In this document: piece by piece, positions 1 to 5,891 of the stretch
How positions within the stretch are numbered: position 1 is the first letter of the stretch
Layout: each line of letters opens with the position of its first letter
Position numbers and translations under genes: made by a program
Notes under the pieces: generated by a model
Seen by the model: only the letters and a program-made list of their open reading frames with translations
What the model was told of the DNA's origin: nothing
Database searches by the model: none
DNA from: Deltaproteobacteria bacterium
Lineage (GTDB): Bacteria; Desulfobacterota_B; Binatia; UBA9968
Length of the DNA: 7,373 nucleotides
NCBI GenBank assembly: GCA_005879255.1
Contig: VBKY01000164.1
Coordinates: 1 to 7,373 of the forward strand
Direction of reading: 5' to 3'

Positions 1-199
1 AGCGGCGAATCGATTTCCAATTTTCCAACGATCCGATCAGGCTCTAAACATGATCAATTTTCTCGCAATCGGTGCCAAAATCAATGAGGGACCGTAGATC
101 GGCGGCAAGGCGAGTCCTGTGAAACGATAGAGGCCTTATCGAAGACAAGCCAAACGGATTTACACCGTAGCGTGTTGAACGATTTGAACGACAGTTACA
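1..199. other. No recognisable gene at left edge
   Basis: No recognisable coding sequence is visible. Two plus-strand frames are open from the window edge and stop early (at about 95-97 and about 45), so either could be the tail of a gene entering from the left, but neither short peptide resembles a family I know. On the minus strand this stretch follows the stop of the truncated dehydrogenase, and no continuation of that dehydrogenase is seen in any of its three frames. Confidence 0.4.
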
Positions 200-289
200 T
201 CAGCACGTAACAAGCAGTTTCTCGATCTTCGCAGTAATGCCGATCGCTCCTCCTCCATAGATCACTGCGTTCCTGCTCTTAAGTAACAT
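200..289 (-). pseudogene. Truncated short-chain dehydrogenase (SDR), N-terminal stump
   Basis: The ATG at 287-289 sits 2 bases after a very strong purine-rich ribosome binding site (AAGGAGGAGG) and opens with MLLKSRNAVIYGGGAIG. This matches the beginning of a group of SDR oxidoreductases whose N-terminus reads roughly MLLKxKNAVIYGxGGAIG: the first beta strand and glycine-rich nucleotide-binding turn of the Rossmann fold. After residue 17 the similarity ends, and a TGA at 200-202 stops the frame after 29 residues, against about 250 in the family. The glycine turn also appears one residue short of the usual spacing, which suggests an in-frame 3-base loss. No resumption of SDR sequence is seen further left, so this is either a gene stump left by a deletion, insertion or rearrangement near 240, or a 29-residue peptide of other function. 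It lies 139 bases downstream of the DUF899 gene on the same strand. The SDR identity rests on only 17 residues. Confidence 0.65.
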
Positions 290-291
290 TT

Positions 292-301
292 CCTCCTCCT
301 T
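292..301 (-). promoter_or_regulatory. Strong ribosome binding site of the SDR stump
   Basis: Read on the minus strand this is AAGGAGGAGG, with AAGGAGG ending 5 bases before the ATG at 287-289. It fixes that ATG as a start that once was used, or still is, although the frame behind it is only 29 codons. Confidence 0.7.
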
Positions 302-347
302 CTTAAAGTCAGTCGCCGCACCTGCCCTGACGTAGAGAGTCGGTTAC

Positions 348-428
348 GGTCGTGGTGGGTACGCGTCCCGCCGTCGCTTTTCGGCGCAACACTCAATAGG
401 TGCGGAAAACGTCCCCCGCACCACGACC
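348..428. repeat. 10-bp inverted repeat between DUF899 and the SDR stump
   Basis: GGTCGTGGTG at 348-357 is the exact reverse complement of 419-428, with 61 bases between. The right arm abuts the DUF899 stop codon at 429-431. It could fold in the 3' untranslated RNA of DUF899, but the loop is long and no T-run follows on the minus strand, so it is not a classical terminator. Function unknown. Confidence 0.4.
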
Positions 429-1163
429 TTAGCCGCGCGCCGCTTGCAGCTTGGGGGCGTAATCGAACGACGCATACCAATCTCCTCTCCCTTGAGGTGT
501 GAGGTCCAGGATATTGTAGACAGGGCAAAGTAGATCGAGGCCGCGCTCCTTGATATTATTCGCCAACTGCGGATGGGCGCTGTAAACGTGGCGAAGGGTG
601 CCGTTACTGTCCCGACTAAAGACCGACACCGTCGAGTCCTGGTTACCCTCGGCGTCTTCGCTGCCCAGATCGTACTTGAACGTATTGGTCCCACAACTCA
701 GGAGCCGAAGGTTATCCCAGCCCCGTGTGCGTGCATGCGCTCGCAGGGTCGGCGGATCGGCCGCGGCGACGATGGCAAAGTCGAGGTTTTGGGCCAAGTG
801 GTGAGCGACACCGTTAAAGCCGTCGATTAACAGCGTGCACATCGGGCACGGCGTGGTATTTCGCTTTCCGTACATGAAATGGTAGACCACCACCGACCGA
901 TTTTCTCCGGTGAACAACTCGCTCAAGCGGACTGTTCGGATCGGGGCGTCACCGGCGTCGAGGTCCGCTGGACCCTCCTCGAACTCATAGTCCTCCACGA
1001 TTGCGCCTTGCGGAAGCCGCCGGCGAAGCTCCGCGACACGTTCACGCTGGCGCATTAAGTCGATTTCGGCTATGCGGAGTTCCTCGCGTTTAGAGAGGTA
1101 ATCGGCAGATTCGTTCTGCAAATTCGTTTGTCGATACGTACCATGAATTGTCTCGTGTGCCAT
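429..1163 (-). CDS. DUF899 family thioredoxin-like protein
   Basis: A 244-residue protein of the DUF899 family, which has a thioredoxin/peroxiredoxin-like fold; no specific reaction is established. The N-terminal 55 residues are charged and helical (arginine- and glutamate-rich, about 25-50). The core starts at the EDYEF strand (57-61), followed by VVVYHFMYGK (91-100) and a CPMC motif with Cys106 and Cys109, placed where a thioredoxin-type redox pair is expected. The family signature LDLTPQGRGDWY (219-230) closes the fold. Length and both ends match full-length members. The ATG is set by a perfect ribosome binding site 8 bases upstream. The protein is probably cytoplasmic, since there is no signal peptide or membrane segment. 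It is preceded by a 386-base AT-rich spacer, so it likely has its own promoter, although I could not pick convincing boxes. A thiol-disulfide or peroxide-related role is inferred from the fold and the CxxC motif. Confidence 0.92.
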   Translation of the reverse strand: MAHETIHGTYRQTNLQNESADYLSKREELRIAEIDLMRQRERVAELRRRLPQGAIVEDYEFEEGPADLDAGDAPIRTVRLSELFTGENRSVVVYHFMYGKRNTTPCPMCTLLIDGFNGVAHHLAQNLDFAIVAAADPPTLRAHARTRGWDNLRLLSCGTNTFKYDLGSEDAEGNQDSTVSVFSRDSNGTLRHVYSAHPQLANNIKERGLDLLCPVYNILDLTPQGRGDWYASFDYAPKLQAARG

Positions 1164-1171
1164 AGGTCTAT

Positions 1172-1180
1172 ACCTCCTTA
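1172..1180 (-). promoter_or_regulatory. Perfect Shine-Dalgarno of the DUF899 gene
   Basis: The minus strand reads TAAGGAGGT, fully complementary over nine bases to the usual 16S rRNA 3' end, and is 8 bases from the ATG at 1161-1163. This predicts very efficient initiation and settles the start. Confidence 0.85.
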
Positions 1181-1419
1181 AAAAGTGTTAGGCAAAATAG
1201 TTGCGAAAGTATTTGCTGACGATCTCTTTGGTTGGTTGAGCGTTTACGCTGGTCCTTACATAGTTTTTGTCTTGTTTCATAAATACGACGAATCGATGCG
1301 TGCTCTCAGGACACCTGTGATGAAGTTTTTAGGGCTTCCTATAAAATTGTGTCGGATTAAACGGATATTTAAAGGGGGGACGCGAATTTTTCTCGACCGG
1401 ATCAAACGCTTCGATGTGG

Positions 1420-1435
1420 CGTCGGCATGCCGACG
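1420..1435. repeat. Perfect 16-bp palindrome
   Basis: CGTCGGCATGCCGACG is its own reverse complement. It lies 257 bases upstream of the DUF899 start. Such gap-free dyads are typical of homodimeric repressor operators; it could also fold as a 6-bp stem with a CATG loop, but no T-run follows. The operator role is an inference. Confidence 0.5.
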
Positions 1436-1483
1436 AGCGCGTATCACGCCGGTCAAATAAACCGAGATGATTGGCGGCAAGCC

Positions 1484-1519
1484 TGATATTTGCCAAACGT
1501 CATCAAATCACAAATATCA
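1484..1519. repeat. 9-bp inverted repeat downstream of GST
   Basis: TGATATTTG at 1484-1492 is the exact reverse complement of 1511-1519, with an 18-base loop. It starts about 30 bases past the GST stop on the minus strand. An alternative shorter stem, GGCAA (1476-1480) with TTGCC (1490-1494), overlaps it. Neither is followed directly by a T-run, so a terminator role is weak; an operator role upstream of DUF899 is also possible. Confidence 0.4.
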
Positions 1520-1549
1520 TTTCCGGTCTCCTTACTTCACCCTTATTCA

Positions 1550-2122
1550 TCAGCCAATTTTCATCGCCGCGGGGCGCTCCAGGAGACGATCCACATAAGC
1601 TTCCAGCTTCGGCCGGTCCGGCGGACGACCCCACATGCGCTTCCAGATGAACATGGAGCCGATCATCACATCAGCGGCGCTGAACCAGTCGCCGAACAAA
1701 TAGGGGCCGTCGCCCAACTCCTTTTCGATCACGTCCTTGACGGTCTCGAAATCTGTCCAGCCGCGTTGGGGCAGAGTCGACACATCCAACAGCGCATCGC
1801 CCATGGCGGGTTCGAGTTGGGAGGTCGAGTAAACCATCAATGAGAGATAGCGGCCACGTTCCGGCGCGCCAATCTTGGGAGCGAGCTTGGCTTCTGGAAA
1901 CTTGTCGCCAAGATAGAGGCAGATCGCCGTATTCTCAAAGATCCTGGAGTCGCCATCGACGAGGGCAGGTAGCTTGCCGGCCGGGTTGATCTGAAGGAAC
2001 TCCGGGGTTTTGTGCTCGCGTTTTTTTACATCGATCGGAACGATCTCATAGGCCACGCCGCACTCGTCAAGCATCCATTTGGCGATCACCGCGCGACTTT
2101 GGGGATTGTAATAGAGCTTTAT
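1550..2122 (-). CDS. Glutathione S-transferase, apparent ATA start
   Basis: A cytosolic GST of the bacterial/theta-like type, 190 residues when read from an ATA at 2120-2122. GSTs conjugate glutathione to electrophiles or reduce peroxides. The N-terminal thioredoxin fold starts KLYYNPQSRAVIAKW; Ser9 in the NPQS loop is the likely glutathione-activating residue. The cis-proline is in NPAGKLPAL (Pro52), and FENTAI (about 62-67) is the glutathione gamma-glutamyl binding element. The C-terminal helical domain contains the N-capping box S148-x-x-D151 in WFSAADV. The first canonical start is a GTG at 2087-2089, which would give 179 residues and delete strand beta-1 and Ser9. Upstream of the ATA there is no ATG, GTG or TTG in frame before a TGA, yet AGGGGTGAT lies at ribosome-binding distance (7 bases after GGGG). 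The ATA is either a rare start, an ATG mutated by one base, or a sequencing error. The C-terminus ends slightly early for the family. Confidence 0.88.
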   Translation of the reverse strand: MKLYYNPQSRAVIAKWMLDECGVAYEIVPIDVKKREHKTPEFLQINPAGKLPALVDGDSRIFENTAICLYLGDKFPEAKLAPKIGAPERGRYLSLMVYSTSQLEPAMGDALLDVSTLPQRGWTDFETVKDVIEKELGDGPYLFGDWFSAADVMIGSMFIWKRMWGRPPDRPKLEAYVDRLLERPAAMKIG

Positions 2123-2247
2123 CGCATCACCCCTCGTAGAGAATAAGGCCGCGATATTTCAGTCTCTGGCAGAAGCCTGCGGAAATCAACTACGCCGCTG
2201 AAAACTTAACATTGCTTACCTCTATCGGTCAGTTTGATAGCTAACCG
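2123..2247. other. Spacer between VOC and GST
   Basis: This 125-base spacer carries the GST leader. It contains a short stem CTATC/GATAG (2222-2240) just downstream of the VOC stop with no T-run, and no promoter I can call firmly. Confidence 0.4.
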
Positions 2248-2613
2248 TCACTCTGGCTCATGGCAGACGGCTTCGATGTTGTGACCGTCCGGATCAAGTA
2301 CGAACGCGCCATAGTAGTTTGGATGGTAATGCGGACGTAGGCCGGGCGCGCCGTTATCACGGCCGCCGGCGGCAATCGCTGCCCTGTAGAAAGCATCAAC
2401 GAGCGAACGGCTTGCAACGCGAAAGGCGACATGGATGGGAGACACATTCGAAGTGCTAGCACCAATCCAAAAGTCTGGCTTCGGCGGTACGCCGAAGCCG
2501 GCGGCGTCACTCACCTCGAGCAATAACGCATAGCCAATCGGTGCAAGGGCACTGGCATAAAACGCCTTGCTCGCGCCAAAGTCGTTAACCGCTACTCCAG
2601 CATGATCGATCAC
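2248..2613 (-). CDS. VOC superfamily (glyoxalase/bleomycin-resistance fold) protein
   Basis: A 121-residue single-domain vicinal-oxygen-chelate protein, the usual length for this family, with two beta-alpha-beta-beta-beta modules. Module 1 begins IDHAGVAVNDF, and module 2 begins IHVAFRV near residue 60. Likely metal ligands are His4, His61 and Glu114 (in GHNIEAV). The PDGHNIE loop near the end is the family hallmark. The substrate is not predictable: relatives include glyoxalases, fosfomycin/bleomycin resistance proteins and many uncharacterised dioxygenase-like proteins. The start is GTG at 2611-2613, preceded by AGGAGGT only 3 bases away, a short but acceptable spacing; no other start exists in the conserved N-terminus. 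It is cytoplasmic, with no signal peptide. It lies 199 bases downstream of the sigma-54 activator on the same strand and has its own candidate -10 box, so it is probably transcribed separately. Confidence 0.9.
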   Translation of the reverse strand: MIDHAGVAVNDFGASKAFYASALAPIGYALLLEVSDAAGFGVPPKPDFWIGASTSNVSPIHVAFRVASRSLVDAFYRAAIAAGGRDNGAPGLRPHYHPNYYGAFVLDPDGHNIEAVCHEPE

Positions 2614-2616
2614 AAA

Positions 2617-2623
2617 ACCTCCT
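2617..2623 (-). promoter_or_regulatory. Shine-Dalgarno of the VOC gene
   Basis: The minus strand reads AGGAGGT, 3 bases before the GTG at 2611-2613. It decides the GTG start; the spacing is shorter than the 5-9 bases that is optimal. Confidence 0.7.
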
Positions 2624-2638
2624 ATGGCCCATCGCCCA

Positions 2639-2644
2639 ATTATA
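2639..2644 (-). promoter_or_regulatory. Candidate -10 box for VOC
   Basis: The minus strand reads TATAAT, a perfect -10 hexamer, 25 bases upstream of the GTG start; this would give a leader of roughly 18 bases including the Shine-Dalgarno. No good -35 element is found at 16-18 bases, so this promoter is either weak, activator-dependent, or fortuitous. Confidence 0.35.
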
Positions 2645-2786
2645 AATCGCTGGTTCCGTGTAGTACGGCGTTCCTGCCGTGGAGCATAGTTGTATCCCTA
2701 ACTTTGCGACAACTTCTATACCAATGACCAGCGACGCTCGCGGATTGTTTTGACTAGGCGAGTGGCCTAAGCGCTTTACACCGACT

Positions 2787-2804
2787 TTTCGGGAGACACC
2801 GAAA
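2787..2804 (-). terminator. Weak hairpin after the sigma-54 activator
   Basis: TTTCGG (2787-2792) pairs with CCGAAA (2799-2804) around a 6-base loop, starting 8 bases after the stop codon at 2813-2815. A second small stem, TAGGC/GCCTA (2755-2769), follows. Neither has a T-run on the minus strand, so termination is uncertain. Confidence 0.25.
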
Positions 2805-2812
2805 TGATGGCG

Positions 2813-4915
2813 TCAGTTGGAGCGAGTGATCCCCAATTTTCTCATGCGGGATTGGAGCGTCGTCCGTTTCATGCCGAGCCGCGCAGCGGCGCCCGTCGAA
2901 CCGCCAACTACCCAATTGGTCTCGCCCAGAGCGCGCACGATATACTCCCGCTCGGCATGTTCCAGAGTTGCGACACCATCCACTTGACTCGACACCGGGA
3001 CAACCGTCGCGACGGGTGTGGTTCTTTGCTTCAACTCAGCAAGAGGAACCTGAAGTTCTGCCCCACGCGAAAGGATGACCGCGCGCTCGATGAAATTTTC
3101 CAGCTCGCGAACGTTGCCCGGCCAATAATATTCAGCTAGCGCGGTCATCACCTTGACGGGAATCGTATCGATCGGTTTTTTCATGCGCCGCGCGTGTTTT
3201 TGGGCGAAGTAACGCACCAACAACGGAATATCTTCCCGCCGTTCGCGCAAGGGTGGGATCGTCAGAGGGAAGACATTGAGCCGGTAATATAAATCAATGC
3301 GGAATTGATTGTCGGCCACTTTTTGCGCCAGATCCGCATTGGTGGCGGCCACCAATCGCACGTCAACTCGAATGGTTCGTGGACTGCCCAAGCGCTCGAA
3401 CTCTTGTTCCTGGAGAACGCGCAACAGTTTGGGCTGGAGATCAAAGGGAATATCGCCAACCTCATCGAGAAAGAGCGTCCCTCGATGGGCCAACTCGAAG
3501 CGACCGATGCGTTGCGCAATGGCGCCGGTGAAAGCGCCCCTTTCATGACCGAACAGTTCGCTTTCGAGCAGTCCGGTCGGAATAGCGGCGCAATTGACTT
3601 TCACTAGCGTCCGCTCGCGCCGTCCACTCAAATTATGGATGGCGCGCGCGATCAACTCCTTGCCCGTGCCGGTTTCGCCGAGAATAAGAATCGTGGAATC
3701 GATCGGCGCCACGGTCTGTAGCTGTTCCAGGATCCGCTTCAAGGCGGGACTTTCGCCGACGATCTCCTCGAAGTTATATTCGGTGCGAATTTCATCTTGC
3801 AGATAAAGCTTCTCTTCACTCAATTTGTTGGCGCGGTCGACAACCTGGTGAAATGCGACCGAGTTTTCCACCGCGATCGCGATTTGGTTCGCCACATGTT
3901 GCAGCAATTCCGCATCCCGCTCAGGAAATTTCTCCTCCACAAGACTTGCCACAACCAGCGTACCGAGAGGACGGCCATGGGATATCAACGGTAAGCAAAG
4001 CGCCGATTTGAGCCCTTCGGCGAGAATGCGCCGCGCGATGTCGGAACCAAACTGCTCGATCTCAGTGCGAGTGATAAACACCGGCTGGCGTGTCTTGATC
4101 GCCCGGCCGGTCGGCGAACCCTCGACGGGGATCGAAAGACCTTCCTGAAGCAATCCTTTGCTCACCGGAAAGTCCAACGCGTGGATTTGCAAGCGCTGCG
4201 TTTCCGCATCGTAGAGAGAAAGACTCGCGTACTCGTGCGGCACCAGCCGTCGCAATGACGCGGAGACCACGTTTAGCAGTTCGTGCAAGTCGAGCACGGA
4301 GACCACGGCATTGTTCACCTCGAGCAAAAGGCTCAAGCGGTCGCGCTCGTCTTTGAGTTGCGCCTGAACCGACTCCGCCTGCGCGAAATTGAGCGCGTTG
4401 TCTACCGCCACAGCGACTTGCCGAGCCACCTGGTGCAAGAAAATCACGTCGACTTCTGAATACGCGCCTTCGACCCGGCTGCCGAAGGCCAGAGCACCCA
4501 ATTTCCTCAACGCCGTGGTAACGGGAACGACGCAGAGCGACTGGACACCGCGATCGCACAGCCAGCTGGACAGATCGGGGAATCGAGTATCGCTTGCCAG
4601 ATGCGAGACAACCCACGGCTTTTGCGTCTCCCAGACCCAGCCCCCCGGGGTTTCCATAGGACATTCCCCTTCGGGACAAACATATGACGGATCGGGAGTC
4701 TCGAGCACGTGGGACTTCATCACCTTGCGCATCGGCTCATGCAGAATCAGGTTAGCGAAGTCGAACTCCACGACGCGATGCAGTCGCGGCGCAAGATCCT
4801 TAAAGAGCTGCTCGAGCTCTCGGTGCGAGGCAATCGCTTCCGAAATCTCGAGCAGTGCCTGGTACTGACTGTGCAAGAGATCCATCTCTTTTTGTTCAAC
4901 AGAATTGTCTTTCAC
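2813..4915 (-). CDS. Sigma-54-dependent transcriptional activator (GAF-GAF-AAA+-Fis)
   Basis: A 700-residue enhancer-binding protein that uses ATP hydrolysis to open sigma-54 promoter complexes, with the architecture of FhlA/NorR-like activators. GAF 1 is about 18-175 and GAF 2 about 195-352, joined by coiled-coil-like helices. The AAA+ domain (about 385-625) has Walker A GETGTGKE (413-420), an intact GAFTGA sigma-54-contact loop (460-465), Walker B LFLDEVGD (481-488), sensor I Asn526, likely arginine fingers Arg539 and Arg545, and sensor II WPGNVREL (598-605). A Fis-type helix-turn-helix occupies about 667-695 (GAAARLGMKRTTLQSRMRKLGI). All catalytic motifs are present, so it should be active. 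The GAF ligand is unknown; GAF 1 contains an unusual CPEGEC (Cys80, Cys85). The start is GTG at 4913-4915; an ATG at 4883-4885 (codon 11) is the alternative, and neither has a strong Shine-Dalgarno. The target genes are not evident. Confidence 0.95.
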   Translation of the reverse strand: MKDNSVEQKEMDLLHSQYQALLEISEAIASHRELEQLFKDLAPRLHRVVEFDFANLILHEPMRKVMKSHVLETPDPSYVCPEGECPMETPGGWVWETQKPWVVSHLASDTRFPDLSSWLCDRGVQSLCVVPVTTALRKLGALAFGSRVEGAYSEVDVIFLHQVARQVAVAVDNALNFAQAESVQAQLKDERDRLSLLLEVNNAVVSVLDLHELLNVVSASLRRLVPHEYASLSLYDAETQRLQIHALDFPVSKGLLQEGLSIPVEGSPTGRAIKTRQPVFITRTEIEQFGSDIARRILAEGLKSALCLPLISHGRPLGTLVVASLVEEKFPERDAELLQHVANQIAIAVENSVAFHQVVDRANKLSEEKLYLQDEIRTEYNFEEIVGESPALKRILEQLQTVAPIDSTILILGETGTGKELIARAIHNLSGRRERTLVKVNCAAIPTGLLESELFGHERGAFTGAIAQRIGRFELAHRGTLFLDEVGDIPFDLQPKLLRVLQEQEFERLGSPRTIRVDVRLVAATNADLAQKVADNQFRIDLYYRLNVFPLTIPPLRERREDIPLLVRYFAQKHARRMKKPIDTIPVKVMTALAEYYWPGNVRELENFIERAVILSRGAELQVPLAELKQRTTPVATVVPVSSQVDGVATLEHAEREYIVRALGETNWVVGGSTGAAARLGMKRTTLQSRMRKLGITRSN

Positions 4916-4923
4916 GGCTTAAG

Positions 4924-4951
4924 AGTATAGCGCCGATCGAAGACCATTCAA
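4924..4951 (-). promoter_or_regulatory. Sigma-70-type promoter of the sigma-54 activator
   Basis: On the minus strand a -35 box TTGAAT (4946-4951) and a -10 box TATACT (4924-4929) are separated by 16 bases. Only 8 bases lie between the -10 box and the GTG, so transcription would begin at or within a base or two of the start codon, giving a leaderless mRNA; if the ATG at codon 11 is used instead, the leader would be about 30 bases. This promoter fills the 130-base spacer 4916-5045, which also holds two GGGGCAC direct repeats (5010-5016, 5036-5042). Confidence 0.5.
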
Positions 4952-5045
4952 GACGGCGAAGTCATTCATTCTTCAGTGGATTTTGACCGGCATCACTGGC
5001 GAGCATTCAGGGGCACCGAATAAAAAGTTTTCTTGGGGGCACTAA

Positions 5046-5891
5046 CTATTCTCTGACGATAGGCACCAGCGGCCACGCAACCACCTCTTGATAGCGCGCA
5101 AAGTGGCTAATCGGTTTCGTGTCCGCTAGCTCGATCCCGATCTGCTCAGTCATCGTGTTTGTGCGCAATTCCAGCTCAGCCGGCTGCAGCGGCCACGGCC
5201 CGTGATGGATGTCGCCATAAACTACCTGGTCGCGTTTTGCCGTCGTATAGAGGCAATATCTTTCAGTGAGCCAGTGATCGAGCGTGCCGGGCGCGGCTTG
5301 ATAAGCCGTCGCAGTCGGTCTATAGGACGCGCCGAACTCGGCGGGCGCGGCTCCCCTATGGGCGCGCACGCTTTGATAGTCGACGGCGTCCGCCTCCAAC
5401 CGTGCTGTCATTCGAGCGTCATAATATGGCAGCCCATACCAGGCTCGCGCGGCTCTGACCGCTAGCCAACTCGCGGCGTCCAGGCTGAAAAACCACACGC
5501 CGCTTCTGCCCGGCGTTTTCACGTAGGTGCGGACGTTTAGCTCGGGAAAAGCCAACGGCATAGGAACATAGCGCGGCCGAACGCCACTCATGCGAAACGG
5601 AACAACACCAATCCAGCACCAGCCATCGAATGTGTCGAGATCTAGCGCGCTGGGAATCATGGGTCGGATCAGCTCCGGGCGAATCGGCCAATGGAGAAAC
5701 AGCAAATCGTGCCAGCGCATGAATATGACCCAAGACGTTTTCGGGAGCGGCCACGGCCGGTGCGATGTTTGGTCCATCACAGGCGTGGGTTGCGGCGCAA
5801 CATGCGCAGCCCAGCCGGCTCCGAATGGGCCTGCTGTCGCCGCGCTTACGCCTGATTCCAGAAAGTCCCGTCTGATCAGGAGATCAGTCAT
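5046..5891 (-). CDS. DUF2071 (YqjF-like) protein with apparent Tat signal peptide
   Basis: The core matches the DUF2071/YqjF family, which is related in fold to acetoacetate decarboxylase and has no assigned reaction. From HRPWPLPKTSW onward it shows family hallmarks: WHDLLFLHWPI, LDTFDGWCWIGVVPFRMSGVRP, FPELNVRTYV and WFFSLDAAS, and it continues to the natural end. The best start is the ATG at 5889-5891 (281 residues); it overlaps the PAP2 stop by 8 bases (ATGACTGA), which predicts translational coupling. A longer frame runs upstream to 5987 but lies inside PAP2. From this ATG, residues 6-13 read IRRDFLES, followed by a mildly hydrophobic alanine/glycine-rich stretch and AAHVAPQP: a plausible twin-arginine export signal, unusual for a family whose members mostly start at the equivalent of Met39 (5775-5777). 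Starting there gives 243 residues, but no Shine-Dalgarno is seen. Export is therefore inferred, not shown. Confidence 0.88.
   Translation of the reverse strand: MTDLLIRRDFLESGVSAATAGPFGAGWAAHVAPQPTPVMDQTSHRPWPLPKTSWVIFMRWHDLLFLHWPIRPELIRPMIPSALDLDTFDGWCWIGVVPFRMSGVRPRYVPMPLAFPELNVRTYVKTPGRSGVWFFSLDAASWLAVRAARAWYGLPYYDARMTARLEADAVDYQSVRAHRGAAPAEFGASYRPTATAYQAAPGTLDHWLTERYCLYTTAKRDQVVYGDIHHGPWPLQPAELELRTNTMTEQIGIELADTKPISHFARYQEVVAWPLVPIVRE

Larger units (their letters stand above)
1164..1549. other. AT-rich spacer between GST and DUF899
   Basis: A 386-base stretch without a convincing gene. Three sampled 60-base lines are 35-45% GC, clearly lower than the flanking genes. Two overlapping opposite frames (GTG-initiated 1185-1460 on plus; 1277-1480 on minus) lack ribosome binding sites and resemble nothing I know. 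The spacer holds a 16-bp palindrome (1420-1435), a 9-bp inverted repeat (1484-1519) and presumably the DUF899 promoter. Confidence 0.6.

Noticed and set aside
1185..1480. Two opposite reading frames (GTG-initiated plus-strand 91 aa; minus-strand 67 aa) in the spacer before DUF899
   Set aside because: Neither has a Shine-Dalgarno or resembles a known family; they overlap each other in AT-rich DNA with dyads, which looks regulatory.
2704..2723. Possible sigma-54 promoter TGGTATAGAAGTTGTC upstream of VOC on the minus strand
   Set aside because: The -12 element has GT where GC is nearly invariant, and the -24 half is also imperfect.
4062..4679. Long minus-strand frame (205 codons) inside the sigma-54 activator
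   Set aside because: It lies entirely within the activator gene in another frame, has a low-complexity arginine-rich composition and matches no family.
5010..5042. GGGGCAC direct repeats plus an A/T-rich centre as terminator of the DUF2071 gene
   Set aside because: The repeats are direct, not inverted, and no stable stem forms; the A and T runs alone do not make a terminator.
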